Origin: Gemmataceae bacterium
Lineage (GTDB): Bacteria; Planctomycetota; Planctomycetia; Gemmatales; Gemmataceae
DNA: 64,000 bases
Assembly (NCBI GenBank): GCA_009691845.1
Contig: SIAJ01000016.1
Coordinates: 20,345-84,344 of the forward strand
Direction: 5' to 3'
The translations under genes and the position numbers were made by a program. Below the pieces are notes generated by a model that saw only the letters and a list, made by a program, of their open reading frames with translations, was not told the DNA's origin and ran no database searches. This document shows positions 43,338-52,188 of this stretch, piece after piece (positions within the stretch are counted from its first letter, which is position 1; the number at the start of each line of letters is the position of its first letter).

Positions 43338-44885
43338 ATGAACACGCTTTTTCTTCTGCTGACATTAGCCGCGGACCCTGTAGCCGCCGATGTGGTCATC
43401 AAGAATGTGACCATTCACGATGGTACGGGCAAAGCCGGGTACATCGGCGATGTCGCGATCGCGGGCGACAAGATCGTCGGCGTCGGCAAGTTCGCCATCG
43501 CCGGGAAGGTGAAGGAGATCGACGGCACGGGATTGGTCGTCACGCCTGGATACATCGACCTGCACACGCATTGCGATTCGGGCGACACCGGAGTTACCCG
43601 CGAAGGCCATCGCCTCAATAAATGTTACCTCACACAGGGCGTGACCACGGTCGTCACGGGTAACTGCGGTTCCGGCCCGGTGGACGTGAAGGCGTTCTAC
43701 GCGAAGCTCACAAAGGATGGCGTGGGCACGAACGTAGCCCATCTCGTTCCACACAATGCGGTTCGTTCGGCGGTGATGAAAAACGAGAATCGCCCGCCCA
43801 CAGACGGCGAACTGAAGAAGATGGAATCGCTGGTCGATGCGGGGATGAAGGACGGTGCCTGGGGCATGGCAACGGGGCTGATCTATACACCTGGCACCTA
43901 TTCGAAGACCGATGAACTGGTCGCACTCGCCAGGATTGCCTCGAAGCATCACGGGATTTACGCCAGCCACATTCGCCACGAGGATACTCGGCTACTCGAA
44001 GCGATTGAAGAAGCCCTCACGATTGGCCGCGAGGCGAAGTTGCCGATCCACGTCTCGCATATCAAGGCGAGCGGAAAAGCGGCGTGGGGGAAGTCGGCCG
44101 ATGCCGTCTCGCTCATTCGCAAGGCGCGAGCATCCGGCCAGGCGGTCACGGCCGATCAGTATCCGTACATCGCGTCGAGCACATCCCTGGCTGCCACGCT
44201 GATCCCGACCCGCTTCCGCGATGGCGATGCGAAAGACTACCAGGCTCGCTTGATCGATGCCGAGAAAGGCCCGCAGATTCGCAAGGCAATCGAGGCGGCC
44301 ATCGGCGGTCGCGACGGCGGCAAGAACATCATGATTGCCCGGTATCGGCCGAACCCGAAATGGCAGGGAAAGAGCCTGAAGGATATTGCCGAGGCGGAGA
44401 AGAAGACGGTCGTCGATGTGGTAATGGAGATCGAGAAGGCCGGGGGTTCGGCCGTCGTCAACTTCGGCATGAGCGAGGACGACGTCCGCATCTACATGAA
44501 GGAGCCTTGGGTAGCCACGGCCAGCGACGGCTCATCGCAAGTACCGGGAGACTCGGTCCCGCATCCGCGAAGTTACGGCACCTTCTCGCGGAAGATTGGC
44601 CGCTACTCGATTCGGGATGGTCTTATTCCACTCGAACAAGCGATTCGCTCGTCGTCCGGCTTGCCCGCCGACATCCTGGGTTTGAAAGATCGAGGCTATC
44701 TCAAGCCAGGTCAGTTCGCGGATGTCGTCGTCTTCGATCCGAAGACCTTTCTCGATACGGCCACGTTCGAGAAACCGCACCAATACTCCACGGGCCTGTC
44801 GTATTTGTTCGTCAACGGCAATCTGGTGATCGAACGAGGCAAGTGTAAGGACGTGTTGGTGGGGAAGGCGTTGGTTCATCCGTGA
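43338..44885 (+). CDS. N-acyl-D-amino-acid deacylase (D-aminoacylase), amidohydrolase family
   Basis: 515 residues from the ATG at 43338 (GAGG 6 bases upstream). A short leader (MNTLFLLLTLAADPVAADVV) suggests export. The amidohydrolase metal site begins YIDLHTHCDSGDT, followed by GVTTVVTGNCGSGPVDVKAF. Other family motifs are GTYSKTDELVALARIASKHH, GIYASHIRHEDTRLLEAIEE, PIHVSHIKASGKAAWGKSAD and ADQYPYIASSTSLAATLIPT, with the C-terminal SDGSSQVPGDSVPHPRSYGT. This matches D-aminoacylases, which release D-amino acids from N-acyl forms and may help recycle peptidoglycan or damaged peptides. Substrate choice (D-Glu, D-Asp or neutral) cannot be read. Confidence 0.9.
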   Translation: MNTLFLLLTLAADPVAADVVIKNVTIHDGTGKAGYIGDVAIAGDKIVGVGKFAIAGKVKEIDGTGLVVTPGYIDLHTHCDSGDTGVTREGHRLNKCYLTQGVTTVVTGNCGSGPVDVKAFYAKLTKDGVGTNVAHLVPHNAVRSAVMKNENRPPTDGELKKMESLVDAGMKDGAWGMATGLIYTPGTYSKTDELVALARIASKHHGIYASHIRHEDTRLLEAIEEALTIGREAKLPIHVSHIKASGKAAWGKSADAVSLIRKARASGQAVTADQYPYIASSTSLAATLIPTRFRDGDAKDYQARLIDAEKGPQIRKAIEAAIGGRDGGKNIMIARYRPNPKWQGKSLKDIAEAEKKTVVDVVMEIEKAGGSAVVNFGMSEDDVRIYMKEPWVATASDGSSQVPGDSVPHPRSYGTFSRKIGRYSIRDGLIPLEQAIRSSSGLPADILGLKDRGYLKPGQFADVVVFDPKTFLDTATFEKPHQYSTGLSYLFVNGNLVIERGKCKDVLVGKALVHP

Positions 44886-45032
44886 GTAGAAATCGCCTGC
44901 ACGGTGCTTCGAACAAGTTGGCACGCTGATCTTCACTGATCCGATAGGAAATCCCGGCGATTCTACACTTTAGTAGTGAAGATCCGTGTTCTGAATGTCA
45001 GGCATCATGCTCGGCAACTTGCGGTTGCTCGA

Positions 45033-45986
45033 TTATGGTCTGCCACGTACCGGTATGATCCCGCTTCGGCTTGTCGGTCGATCGCGGCCGAGATCGACTT
45101 CCCTGCTGCCGAGCCTAGGCATCTGGAACGCCTCCATCGACAGACGTTCGTTCACTTGCACCCGGCCGAGTTCGAGGATCAATTCTGTTTCCTGGGCGGG
45201 CCATTCCAGCTTGATCGATTGCGGGCAGACGACCACACTGGACTTCGCGTTTGCACCACGATCCACTGGGATACGTGTGACCGATTTGATCGTGGCCGTG
45301 CAGATGATCCTGTTCCGGTCGTCGAACATCGTTCGCGTTTTGACCTGTGGCTGGTCGCCACGGGCCGTTCCCTTGTAGAAGACCGTTTCCTTGCGAATTT
45401 TTCGCCCACGGAGTGTCGTGTCCTCGATCAACACGTAGGAGTTCTTGTCATCTTCAACGCGAAAGGAGCCATTCGGATCCACCGTACCCATTCCAAGCGC
45501 TTCGAGCACCCATTCCGGCTCAAACGGGAAGGGCAGGTCGATCGCCCCCTTATCAAAGTCGGTGTAGGAACAGTGGAACAGCGCATCGGATGGGTCACGC
45601 TTCACGAAAAACCAGAATCGCTCTTCGTTCGAGCCGACCAGCACTTCCTGGGAACCGAACTTCTTGCCGATCAGGCGAAAGTAACGCGGCTTCTGGCAAA
45701 GAAGCGAGCCACCATCGAGTCCGACATTTGCAGCGGGCGACCGAATGTCGATACTGAGATCGCGTGATTCGATCGACTGCAACATTGCCGCCTGGCTGTT
45801 CAGATAGCGAGTGAGTTGTTCCGGGGTCGGCCTGCCGTTGTCGACGGTCGGAACGGGCGGAGCCTTGGCATCCGGCTTTTCGGGACGTGGACGAATCAAT
45901 CCACAACCCGCACCCATCAGGGCGCAAATGAGAAATGCCAAAGAAAAAATGCGAAAAGCGGCCTGGTTTCGGAAGTGAGTTAGCAT
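45033..45986 (-). CDS. Lipoprotein of unknown function (LolA/LolB-like shape)
   Basis: 317 residues from the ATG at 45986, chosen because its leader (FRIFSLAFLICALMGAGCGL) ends in a lipobox cysteine near residue 28; earlier in-frame starts overlap the upstream gene. A Pro-rich linker follows (RPRPEKPDAKAPPVPTVDNG), then a beta-rich domain with EEQ-like pattern LTRYLNSQAAMLQSIESRDL and QKPRYFRLIGKKFGSQEVLV, which resembles the barrel of LolA/LolB-type or DUF2092 lipoproteins. It probably sits in the outer membrane. It is the last of three leftward genes (redoxin-like, a small unknown, then this), with 38 bases to the previous stop. Confidence 0.62.
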   Translation of the reverse strand: MLTHFRNQAAFRIFSLAFLICALMGAGCGLIRPRPEKPDAKAPPVPTVDNGRPTPEQLTRYLNSQAAMLQSIESRDLSIDIRSPAANVGLDGGSLLCQKPRYFRLIGKKFGSQEVLVGSNEERFWFFVKRDPSDALFHCSYTDFDKGAIDLPFPFEPEWVLEALGMGTVDPNGSFRVEDDKNSYVLIEDTTLRGRKIRKETVFYKGTARGDQPQVKTRTMFDDRNRIICTATIKSVTRIPVDRGANAKSSVVVCPQSIKLEWPAQETELILELGRVQVNERLSMEAFQMPRLGSREVDLGRDRPTSRSGIIPVRGRP

Positions 45987-46024
45987 TTGGCATTTATCCT
46001 TTATCATTTCGCATTCGACACTGC

Positions 46025-46510
46025 TCATTCCCACCCCAGAACCCGAAAGACTTCATCGCGAACGGTGTCCATTTCCGGTTCTGTCATCAGCGGGTCGACA
46101 ATCTCGTGTTTTCGGCCCGATTTCAAGTCACGGACCATCATCAACTCGCGGTCGTCCTTCTTCGTGGCATCCTCAAAACGGAACCGCTTTCGCCGCATGA
46201 GCAGCAAGGCCACCACATAGCGGAACCGCAATCGCCCAGGGTCGGCCGTCTCCGTTAGATGTTCGAAGCAATCGACGAGCAGGTCGTCGTTGATGACCGG
46301 CTTCGCTCGCTTGCCCGCTTCCGGCACGCGTCCAGCCCACCAGGCAATGGCATCCGTCGGAGGACCCGGCCAGGCATCACTGGCGTAATCTTTGCGGACG
46401 AACTGTCCGGCCTCGTCCCGAAGAACGCTGAAGACCCGTTCACCAGGCTTGAGTTCTCTGCCGGTGGTGGTGCAGGTTCGAGCGGGACCGTGAATCTGAT
46501 AGTTCGTCAT
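46025..46510 (-). CDS. Conserved planctomycete-type protein of unknown function
   Basis: 161 residues from the ATG at 46510; an in-frame TTG two codons earlier is possible. The opening MTNYQIHGPARTCTTTGREL and KPGERVFSVLRDEAGQFVRK look like a small two-strand module that often holds a CxxC-type site, here with a single cysteine. The middle contains WWAGRVPEAGKRAKPVINDD and YVVALLLMRRKRFRFEDATK, and the end is acidic (EPEMDTVRDEVFRVLGWE). No signal peptide or membrane helix is present, so it is cytoplasmic. I recognise no named family. It lies between the redoxin-like gene upstream and the lipoprotein gene downstream. Confidence 0.6.
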   Translation of the reverse strand: MTNYQIHGPARTCTTTGRELKPGERVFSVLRDEAGQFVRKDYASDAWPGPPTDAIAWWAGRVPEAGKRAKPVINDDLLVDCFEHLTETADPGRLRFRYVVALLLMRRKRFRFEDATKKDDRELMMVRDLKSGRKHEIVDPLMTEPEMDTVRDEVFRVLGWE

Positions 46511-46626
46511 TTCCAACCGTTGAATCGTAGGGCCGAAGCGAGGTTCCAGACAACCGTTGAATGGACCTTCGGGCGAATAATGTATGTCGAGTGAACGGAT
46601 ATTGCGGGTTACGAAAGCCAGGCCGG

Positions 46627-48057
46627 TTATTTAGCCCAACGCTCAAGTTCTTTCGTGACGCTCGAAGGAGTTTCCCTCCCCCAACCACGCCAAACTTGCC
46701 GGATTACCCCGTCTGAATCCACGAAGATCAGCACCGGCGTCGCTTCCAGGGCATGGGTCTTGTACACATCCGTTCCATCGAAGATGCCCGTGTTGATCTT
46801 TTCGTCAACCTGCAGCGCCTTGGCCACGGCGGCTTCGCCGATCGCCAGCGGCAAGATTGTTCCCAGCTTTCGTGCGGCTAGTTCGTCCGCAAGACGCAGG
46901 ATTGGCAACGCACTGGTAGCCCCTGGCTGAAAATAAATTACCAGAAGAGGCTTACCCTTGAGCGAACTTAGTTTGGCCGAGCCTTTGGTCGAGATCCCGC
47001 GTGCGATGACATCCGGGATCTGCTGCCCGATTGCGAGTGGCTCGGTTTTGGCTTCCGGAACTGTAGGCTTGGCCGGAGGGAGTTCGCCCTTAGCGGCCGC
47101 CTGGGCTCGCTTGCGAACTGCCTTGGTGGCCTCTTGATACGGAATCTCGTCAGTTGCCCCGTGATCGGAAAGGTACGCTGTCGTGCGTCGAACCAGTGCC
47201 TCGAAGCCTTTGGTGCCATCGCGACCTTCAGCCGCGAGGAGGCGATCGAGCATGGCTGTGAACGCAGCCGCGTGGACGGCCGCCTCGCGGCGTTCGTCGA
47301 AGAGCCTACCAGAATAGATCATTCGCCCTTGTTGTTCGAGCGTGAGCACGGAGCGGAACGAGAGTTCCTCCGCTTCTGGCTCGCGTTTCTCGATGATGCG
47401 TTCGAGTTTCGCGGCGAAGCCCTTGCCTGGAAGAACCGTCAGTGTTTCCTGTTTGCGCCATTCCGGCTGGCGGATGCGTTCGCCGTAGTAGCCCGTCGTT
47501 TTTTGTTCGGCCACTAACTTCAGGGCGGGATAGCCGCGAAGGCTTGCAATATCCGCAACTCGCCAGGAAACGTCGGGCCGATCGGTCTCCTGGCGAACCC
47601 AGGCGACTCCAGTCTTCAGCGGCTTTTCCGGGAACTCAAAGAAGACCCCGGCCTCCGATGTCGGCAGACCTTGCAATTGAACGTACGGCCAAGGCATTAG
47701 CTTCGGGTCGGGATTATCCGGATCGGCTGGCGAAGGAAGGCTCTGCACTTTTCCGTTCGGGCTGATCTTCACGAGATCGAGCCGAACCACGCCAGTCGGA
47801 AGTTCCTTCGACACGCCCTCCGGCTTGAGAAAGACGCGTGTGAACAATACCGCGTCGGCCCCGAAATCGCCGGTTTCAAGAACGAACAGCCTGGTGTCGA
47901 CATCGTAGATTCGCCGGGCACGCACGCCGGGCCGAAAGGTGGCCTCGCTGAACGTGCCGGTCCAGCGGACTTCGAGCCCCTTCTCCAGGTGGGGTCCCGT
48001 AGCCTCGGGCGGAGCGCCAAGCAAGACCGTCGCGAGAATCAGCGTTTGCGAAAACAT
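46627..48057 (-). CDS. Exported protein with a cysteine-less thioredoxin-like C-terminal domain
   Basis: 476 residues. A signal peptide (MFSQTLILATVLLGAPPEAT) is followed by a large beta-rich region (about 25-300) of unknown type. The last 150 residues have the AhpC/TlpA thioredoxin-like fold: IGQQIPDVIARGISTKGSAK, LKGKPLLVIYFQPGATSALP, then TPVLIFVDSDGVIRQVWRGW. The position that normally carries W-C-x-x-C reads FQPGATSALP, without cysteine, so the domain cannot catalyse thiol exchange in the usual way. It may bind a protein or small ligand. It heads a three-gene leftward run. Confidence 0.72.
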   Translation of the reverse strand: MFSQTLILATVLLGAPPEATGPHLEKGLEVRWTGTFSEATFRPGVRARRIYDVDTRLFVLETGDFGADAVLFTRVFLKPEGVSKELPTGVVRLDLVKISPNGKVQSLPSPADPDNPDPKLMPWPYVQLQGLPTSEAGVFFEFPEKPLKTGVAWVRQETDRPDVSWRVADIASLRGYPALKLVAEQKTTGYYGERIRQPEWRKQETLTVLPGKGFAAKLERIIEKREPEAEELSFRSVLTLEQQGRMIYSGRLFDERREAAVHAAAFTAMLDRLLAAEGRDGTKGFEALVRRTTAYLSDHGATDEIPYQEATKAVRKRAQAAAKGELPPAKPTVPEAKTEPLAIGQQIPDVIARGISTKGSAKLSSLKGKPLLVIYFQPGATSALPILRLADELAARKLGTILPLAIGEAAVAKALQVDEKINTGIFDGTDVYKTHALEATPVLIFVDSDGVIRQVWRGWGRETPSSVTKELERWAK

Positions 48058-48429
48058 GAAACCCTCGTGGCGACCCGGAATTCGGGTTCCAGAAGCGGGG
48101 GGACTATAACGTGGCCGGGAATCTGGGCAAGACGAGTTTTCTGGGGGCGAAATTGGCTTCCCAGTTCATGGCACGGCAAACGCGGACGCTCGGATCATGA
48201 TCCGAATGCCGTTCGGAGTATTGGCTGGGTAAAATCTCGTTTTCCGAAGTGGTTGCAGGATAAAGGCCTGCGGAGCGAGAGCGGTAAAAGCGGCTCCAAG
48301 GCTTGATCCGACTCCTCGCGATGTCTACAGTTTCGTGAGCAAGTTGGCCACGAGGTCAGCCGCTCGGCTGGCGGGTGATGTGGGCGACACTCCCGGGCAT
48401 TTTTACGCGCATCTCGAGTATCCCACGAC
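48058..48429. other. Intergenic region between divergent genes
   Basis: No gene was identified. A short leftward frame ending near 48320 (GVSPTSPASRAADLVANLLT) has a protein-like composition and could be the tail of a vanished gene, but it is too short to support. The stretch should hold promoters for the redoxin-like gene and the molybdenum-carrier-like gene. Confidence 0.3.
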
Positions 48430-48897
48430 ATGCCTCTCGAACAAATCATCTCAGGTGGCCAGACCGGTGCCGACCTTGCTGGGTTGATCGCAGCGCGAAG
48501 TTGCGGGCTCAAGACCGGCGGCTGGATGCCCAAAGGCTTCCTTACTCTCGACGGTCCCCGTCCCGAGTTGGCCAAACGGTTCGGCTTGCAGGAACATACG
48601 AGTCCAAACTATCCGCCCCGGACCCGGCGAAACGTCCAGATGTCCGACGCAACAATTCGCTTTGCACGGCTATGGCATACTCCCGGCGAGCGTGCGACCC
48701 TGAAGTTCTTGGTGCACTACGGCAAGCCGTATCTCGATGTGGCGATTGGCGAACCGCCACTGCCCACCCGCGTGGCAAAGTGGCTTCGAGCACATCGAGT
48801 TCGCATTCTCAACGTGGCCGGGAATGCCGAGCGCACCGCTCCGGGCATCGAGCAGATCGTTGTTCCATACCTTCAGGAGGTCCTCAATCTACTATGA
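48430..48897 (+). CDS. Putative molybdenum carrier-like protein (YpsA/DprA-type Rossmann fold)
   Basis: 155 residues. The opening IISGGQTGADLAGLIAARSC is the hallmark of the putative molybdenum carrier family, a Rossmann-like fold related to the nucleotide-binding domains of DprA and LOG proteins. The rest (RRNVQMSDATIRFARLWHTP and LNVAGNAERTAPGIEQIVVP) fits too. The family was named after a molybdate-binding protein from an alga, but most bacterial members are uncharacterised and probably bind a nucleotide or nucleoside. Its stop overlaps the start of the next gene (ATGA), so the two are translationally coupled. The ribosome-binding site is weak. Confidence 0.75.
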   Translation: MPLEQIISGGQTGADLAGLIAARSCGLKTGGWMPKGFLTLDGPRPELAKRFGLQEHTSPNYPPRTRRNVQMSDATIRFARLWHTPGERATLKFLVHYGKPYLDVAIGEPPLPTRVAKWLRAHRVRILNVAGNAERTAPGIEQIVVPYLQEVLNLL

Positions 48898-49583
48898 GCA
48901 ACTCGAAGAAAATTATCGTGCTGACCGGTGCGACTCGTGGATTGGGCCATGCTCTCGTACCACACTTCGTGGCGGCCGGGCACGTGGTCGTTGGTTGTGG
49001 ACGCTCCGCCAAACAGGTCGCTGAACTTGGCAGTCGGTTTGTCTCACCCAACCTCTTCGCGGCACTCGACGTGACCGATTCCACAGCGATCGAATCCTGG
49101 GCTCGGGAAGTGTTGGCTCAACACGGTCCGCCGGACTTGCTGATCAACAACGCGGCGATCATGAATTCGCTCGCCCCGATCTGGAAAATACCGATTGACG
49201 ACTTCGACCGCGTGATCGACGTGAATATCAAGGGGGTTGCGAATGCGATTCGAGCATTCGTACCCGCGATGGTCGAACGAAAGAGCGGCGTGGTCGTTAA
49301 TCTATCGAGCGGTTGGGGACGTTCGACATCTCCGGAAGTCGCCCCGTATTGCGCCTCCAAGTATGCCATCGAAGGACTGACTTTGGCGATGGCCCAGGAA
49401 CTTCCGAAGGGGATGGCGGCCATCCCTCTGAATCCAGGGGTTATCGACACGGATATGTTGCGGTCAGCTTGGGGTGACGGAGCGAGTCGCTATCCATCCG
49501 CCGAGCAATGGGCCAAGCGGGCTGCACCGTTCTTGTTGAATTTGGGGGCAAAGGACAACGGAAAATCGCTGAGCGTTCCGTGA
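48894..49583 (+). CDS. Short-chain dehydrogenase/reductase
   Basis: 229 residues from the ATG that overlaps the preceding stop. It has the classical SDR pattern: TGATRGLG (11-18) for NAD(P), NNAAIM, a Ser in VVNLSSGWGRSTSP, the catalytic YCASK (Tyr-x3-Lys), and a PGVIDTDML motif after it. A basic residue after the second strand (GCGRSAKQ) hints at NADP preference. The substrate is unknown. Coupling to the molybdenum carrier-like gene suggests a shared task, which I cannot name. The gene converges on the Nudix gene, 2 bases apart. Confidence 0.9.
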   Translation: MSNSKKIIVLTGATRGLGHALVPHFVAAGHVVVGCGRSAKQVAELGSRFVSPNLFAALDVTDSTAIESWAREVLAQHGPPDLLINNAAIMNSLAPIWKIPIDDFDRVIDVNIKGVANAIRAFVPAMVERKSGVVVNLSSGWGRSTSPEVAPYCASKYAIEGLTLAMAQELPKGMAAIPLNPGVIDTDMLRSAWGDGASRYPSAEQWAKRAAPFLLNLGAKDNGKSLSVP

Positions 49584-49585
49584 GC

Positions 49586-50308
49586 CTACGCGGGAACCTG
49601 TTTCGCTTCGACCTTGGCCTTCTCGACCATCGCATCGAAATCCGGCCATTCCAAAATCGCCTTCGCCGCCCCACCGATGCGTGGCTTGCCATGCGATTTG
49701 CCAGGAATGCGTAACTCGCGGACGTCGGAGGGTAGAAACCACTCGACGGCTTGCGACTCCCAGGTCGACTGGTTCTTGCCGCTGTGATACGTCAACAAGT
49801 GGTAAGTCGGTACCGTGACCCAGGCCACGCGAATGTTTTTCTCTACGAGAGCATCAAAGATCGCATAGCGGTGTTGATGCATTTCCTTGAGGTCGATCTG
49901 GGCTTCCTTGGCCGCTTCTTCGAGCAAGTGGTAGGCACCAAGGCTGATGTTCTCGGACGTCCGGTGCTTGGGAGGCTCGGCCCGGGACGATCCAAAGCCG
50001 ATCGGTTCGCGATAAACCTTACCGGGCCGCAACTCGAAGATGATCTTGCCCGTGAATTGCTTGGCAACCACGCCGCCGGATTCTTCTTCGACCTCGCGAA
50101 CTGCACCCGTCAGCGTGTCCTCGCCTTCTTCGAGCCCCCCCTTGGGAAAGTGCCAACCCTGATAGGCGAAGTCGGAATAGCAGACGAGCAGGCGGCCACT
50201 CGCATCGACGACCACCCCGCCTCCCACGAGCCGTTGGGCCGGCGTGGAGGTGGAATTAATCATTTCGATGGCATCAGCCATCTGATCGATAATCAACTGG
50301 AGGGACAT
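49586..50308 (-). CDS. Nudix hydrolase
   Basis: 240 residues from the ATG at 50308 with AAGG upstream; an earlier start would overlap no known feature but adds unlikely residues. The Nudix box is GGLEEGEDTLTGAVREVEEE followed by SGG, giving the G-x5-E-x7-R-E-x2-E-E-x-G pattern except for the Ser-Gly-Gly end. The fold starts at VGGGVVVDASGRLLVCYSDF and QGWHFPKGG. Nudix enzymes hydrolyse nucleoside diphosphates linked to another group, such as Ap4A or NADH. The long C-terminal extension with YHLLTYHSGKNQSTWESQAV and EWFLPSDVRELRIPGKSHGK is unusual. It lies downstream of the Gfo/Idh/MocA gene on the same strand. Confidence 0.88.
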   Translation of the reverse strand: MSLQLIIDQMADAIEMINSTSTPAQRLVGGGVVVDASGRLLVCYSDFAYQGWHFPKGGLEEGEDTLTGAVREVEEESGGVVAKQFTGKIIFELRPGKVYREPIGFGSSRAEPPKHRTSENISLGAYHLLEEAAKEAQIDLKEMHQHRYAIFDALVEKNIRVAWVTVPTYHLLTYHSGKNQSTWESQAVEWFLPSDVRELRIPGKSHGKPRIGGAAKAILEWPDFDAMVEKAKVEAKQVPA

Positions 50309-50422
50309 CCGACCTTCGGGGGCTGTGTGGGCTCTACCTATTGTGTGGAAAGTGGCGGAGGGGTCAAACAAACTCACGGAAGACGAGGTATATACCTGGT
50401 GCAACTCGTCTTCCGCCTCCAT

Positions 50423-51793
50423 TCACACCGGTTCCGGATGCACCCACGGCTTGCGGTACTCGCGACGCAAAAGCCTGGTTGCTGCCTCATCGCCGACGAC
50501 CGTATGCGTGGCCGGATCCCACTTCAAGGAACGGCCCAGTTTCATCGACATGTTGGCCAGAATGCAACTTGCCGTCGTGATGTGCCCCTGCTCGATGTCC
50601 GAAACTGGCTTCTCGCGCGTTTCCCGGCAATGCAGGAAGTTCCGCCAGTGGGCACGCAGGGCCGAGGCGACATGGCGTTCGAGATCTTTCTCCGTCTTGT
50701 CCTCGGGGAATTTGTCTTCCTCCAGGAGAGGGATCCCGCTCAGGGCGGGCTCTTTCGCACCCAACAGGAAGAACTCGTATTTGTTCACGCTGACCTTTAA
50801 CGTGCCTTTTTCGCCGTAGATGAATGCGGCCCACGGGTATTCCGGATCGGGCGAACTGCCATAGCTGCGGTGCGTCCAAACGACGGGATACTCGGGGAAA
50901 TCAAACGTGGCGGTTTGCGTGTCCGAGATGTTCGACTTACCACCCTTTTGAACGAAGATGCCGCCCGAGGAACTCACCTTCGTCGGCCAGCCGAGATCGA
51001 GCATCCAGCGGACCATGTCGAGCATGTGAATGCACATGTCGCCGACGATGCCGTTGCCATACTCCTCAAACGTTCGCCACCAACGGCGATGCGGCAATGG
51101 CTCGTTGCCATACAGATCGTTCGGCGGTGCATCGTACGGACGAAGCGGGGCCGGCCCGGTCCACATTTCGTAATCGAAGTACTCGGGTGGCTTCTTCACG
51201 GGCGGATTGTCGTTCTTGCGCATGTGGTAGTAGCAGCAAATCTCGACCATCCCGATCTTGCCGAGTTTTCCTTCCTTGATCACGCGGTCTCTCGCCTCGG
51301 CCAGGTGAGGCGTGCTACGGCGTTGCGTGACGACTTGCACCACCTTCTTGTGCTTGCGGGCGGCCGCCACCATCGCTTGGCCCTCGATCACATCAACGCT
51401 GATTGGCTTTTGCACCCACACGTCGGCCCCGGCTTCCACGGCCGCAATCATCGGCAATGCGTGCCAGTGGTCTGGTGTTTCGATGGAGCAAATGTCGAGT
51501 TCAACTTCCTTGAGCATCTTGCGATAGTCGCCATACAGTCGAGGCTTCTTGTCGGACTTGGTCCGCTCGCCCATCAACTTGGCCGCTTCCGCCAGCATCC
51601 GCTGATCGACGTCGCACAGGGCAACGATCTCAATCGGTGCCGTCTGAATGAGCCGGAACAGCGAACACTTGCCGTACCAACCACAGCCGATGAGGCCGAC
51701 CCGAAGCGGCTTCTTCGCGGGTTCGGCGGCATGTAAGCCCGAGAGCGCGAGGCCAGTCAGTGCGGAGGAGGAAACAAAGTTGCGACGATCCAT
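50423..51793 (-). CDS. Exported Gfo/Idh/MocA-family oxidoreductase (Tat-type leader)
   Basis: 456 residues from the ATG at 51793, which has GGAG 8 bases upstream. The leader MDRRNFVSSSALTGLALSGL carries a twin arginine, so it may be exported folded with its cofactor. The Rossmann motif is RVGLIGCGWYGKCSLF, followed by EIVALCDVDQRMLAEAAKLM and the active-region pattern ICSIETPDHWHALPMIAAVE, then VWVQKPISVDVIEGQAMVAA. The C-terminal dimerisation domain is complete. Members act on sugars, inositols or their amino/keto derivatives using NAD(P). This exported subtype is abundant in planctomycetes and often linked to carbohydrate use. No sugar operon is adjacent. Confidence 0.9.
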   Translation of the reverse strand: MDRRNFVSSSALTGLALSGLHAAEPAKKPLRVGLIGCGWYGKCSLFRLIQTAPIEIVALCDVDQRMLAEAAKLMGERTKSDKKPRLYGDYRKMLKEVELDICSIETPDHWHALPMIAAVEAGADVWVQKPISVDVIEGQAMVAAARKHKKVVQVVTQRRSTPHLAEARDRVIKEGKLGKIGMVEICCYYHMRKNDNPPVKKPPEYFDYEMWTGPAPLRPYDAPPNDLYGNEPLPHRRWWRTFEEYGNGIVGDMCIHMLDMVRWMLDLGWPTKVSSSGGIFVQKGGKSNISDTQTATFDFPEYPVVWTHRSYGSSPDPEYPWAAFIYGEKGTLKVSVNKYEFFLLGAKEPALSGIPLLEEDKFPEDKTEKDLERHVASALRAHWRNFLHCRETREKPVSDIEQGHITTASCILANMSMKLGRSLKWDPATHTVVGDEAATRLLRREYRKPWVHPEPV

Positions 51794-51868
51794 GGAAAGG
51801 CTCCTTGAGAGAGGAGAATCGATGTGTTCAGAATAGCAAAGTGTTTTGCTGTCGGACAAAGTGAGAAT

Positions 51869-52040
51869 TCAATTCAACGCTTCCAGGCCGAGTTGACGAG
51901 CGAACGCGAACGCAATCGACGTGATCAAGCCGACAACCACACCCAGAAGGCAGATCAATCTGGCCAAGATTGGATGGTTTTTTGAATTTTTCCACCAAGC
52001 CCCAAAATGCGATTTCAAAAAGCGGCAGAAACAATACGAG
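51869..52040 (-). pseudogene. Possible frameshifted small membrane protein
   Basis: Reading leftwards, one frame gives FPLVLFLPLFEIAFWGLVEK up to a run of six T bases at 51978-51983. From there another frame gives ILARLICLLGVVVGLITSIA and FARQLGLEALN, ending in TGA. Each half holds a hydrophobic segment, so joined they would be a two-helix membrane protein. The homopolymer at the break fits a one-base slippage, either a real mutation or a sequencing error. No family was recognised. Confidence 0.35.
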
Positions 52041-52100
52041 CGGAAACTCACCGCCCTCACGGTCGGTGAGGCGATCTTTATTTGCTCAAAAATCGGATTT

Positions 52101-52188
52101 AGGCGAGCCGGGAGCGGCAGCGACTGGAGTCAGATTTACGATGCTCGTTTACGCTCTTACTCCGGTCGCTGACGCTCCCGGCTCGCCT
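52101..52188. repeat. Left pair of inverted REP sequences of the RAYT element
   Basis: Two 30-bp REP copies in opposite orientation (52101-52130 and 52159-52188; two mismatches between them) share the core GCGAGCCGGGAGCG, separated by 28 bases. The second is inside the end of the transposase gene. A matching pair lies on the other side of the gene. Confidence 0.85.

Noticed and set aside
49751..50800. A 349-codon open frame on the plus strand
   Set aside because: Antisense to the Nudix and Gfo/Idh/MocA genes and without ribosome-binding site or family.
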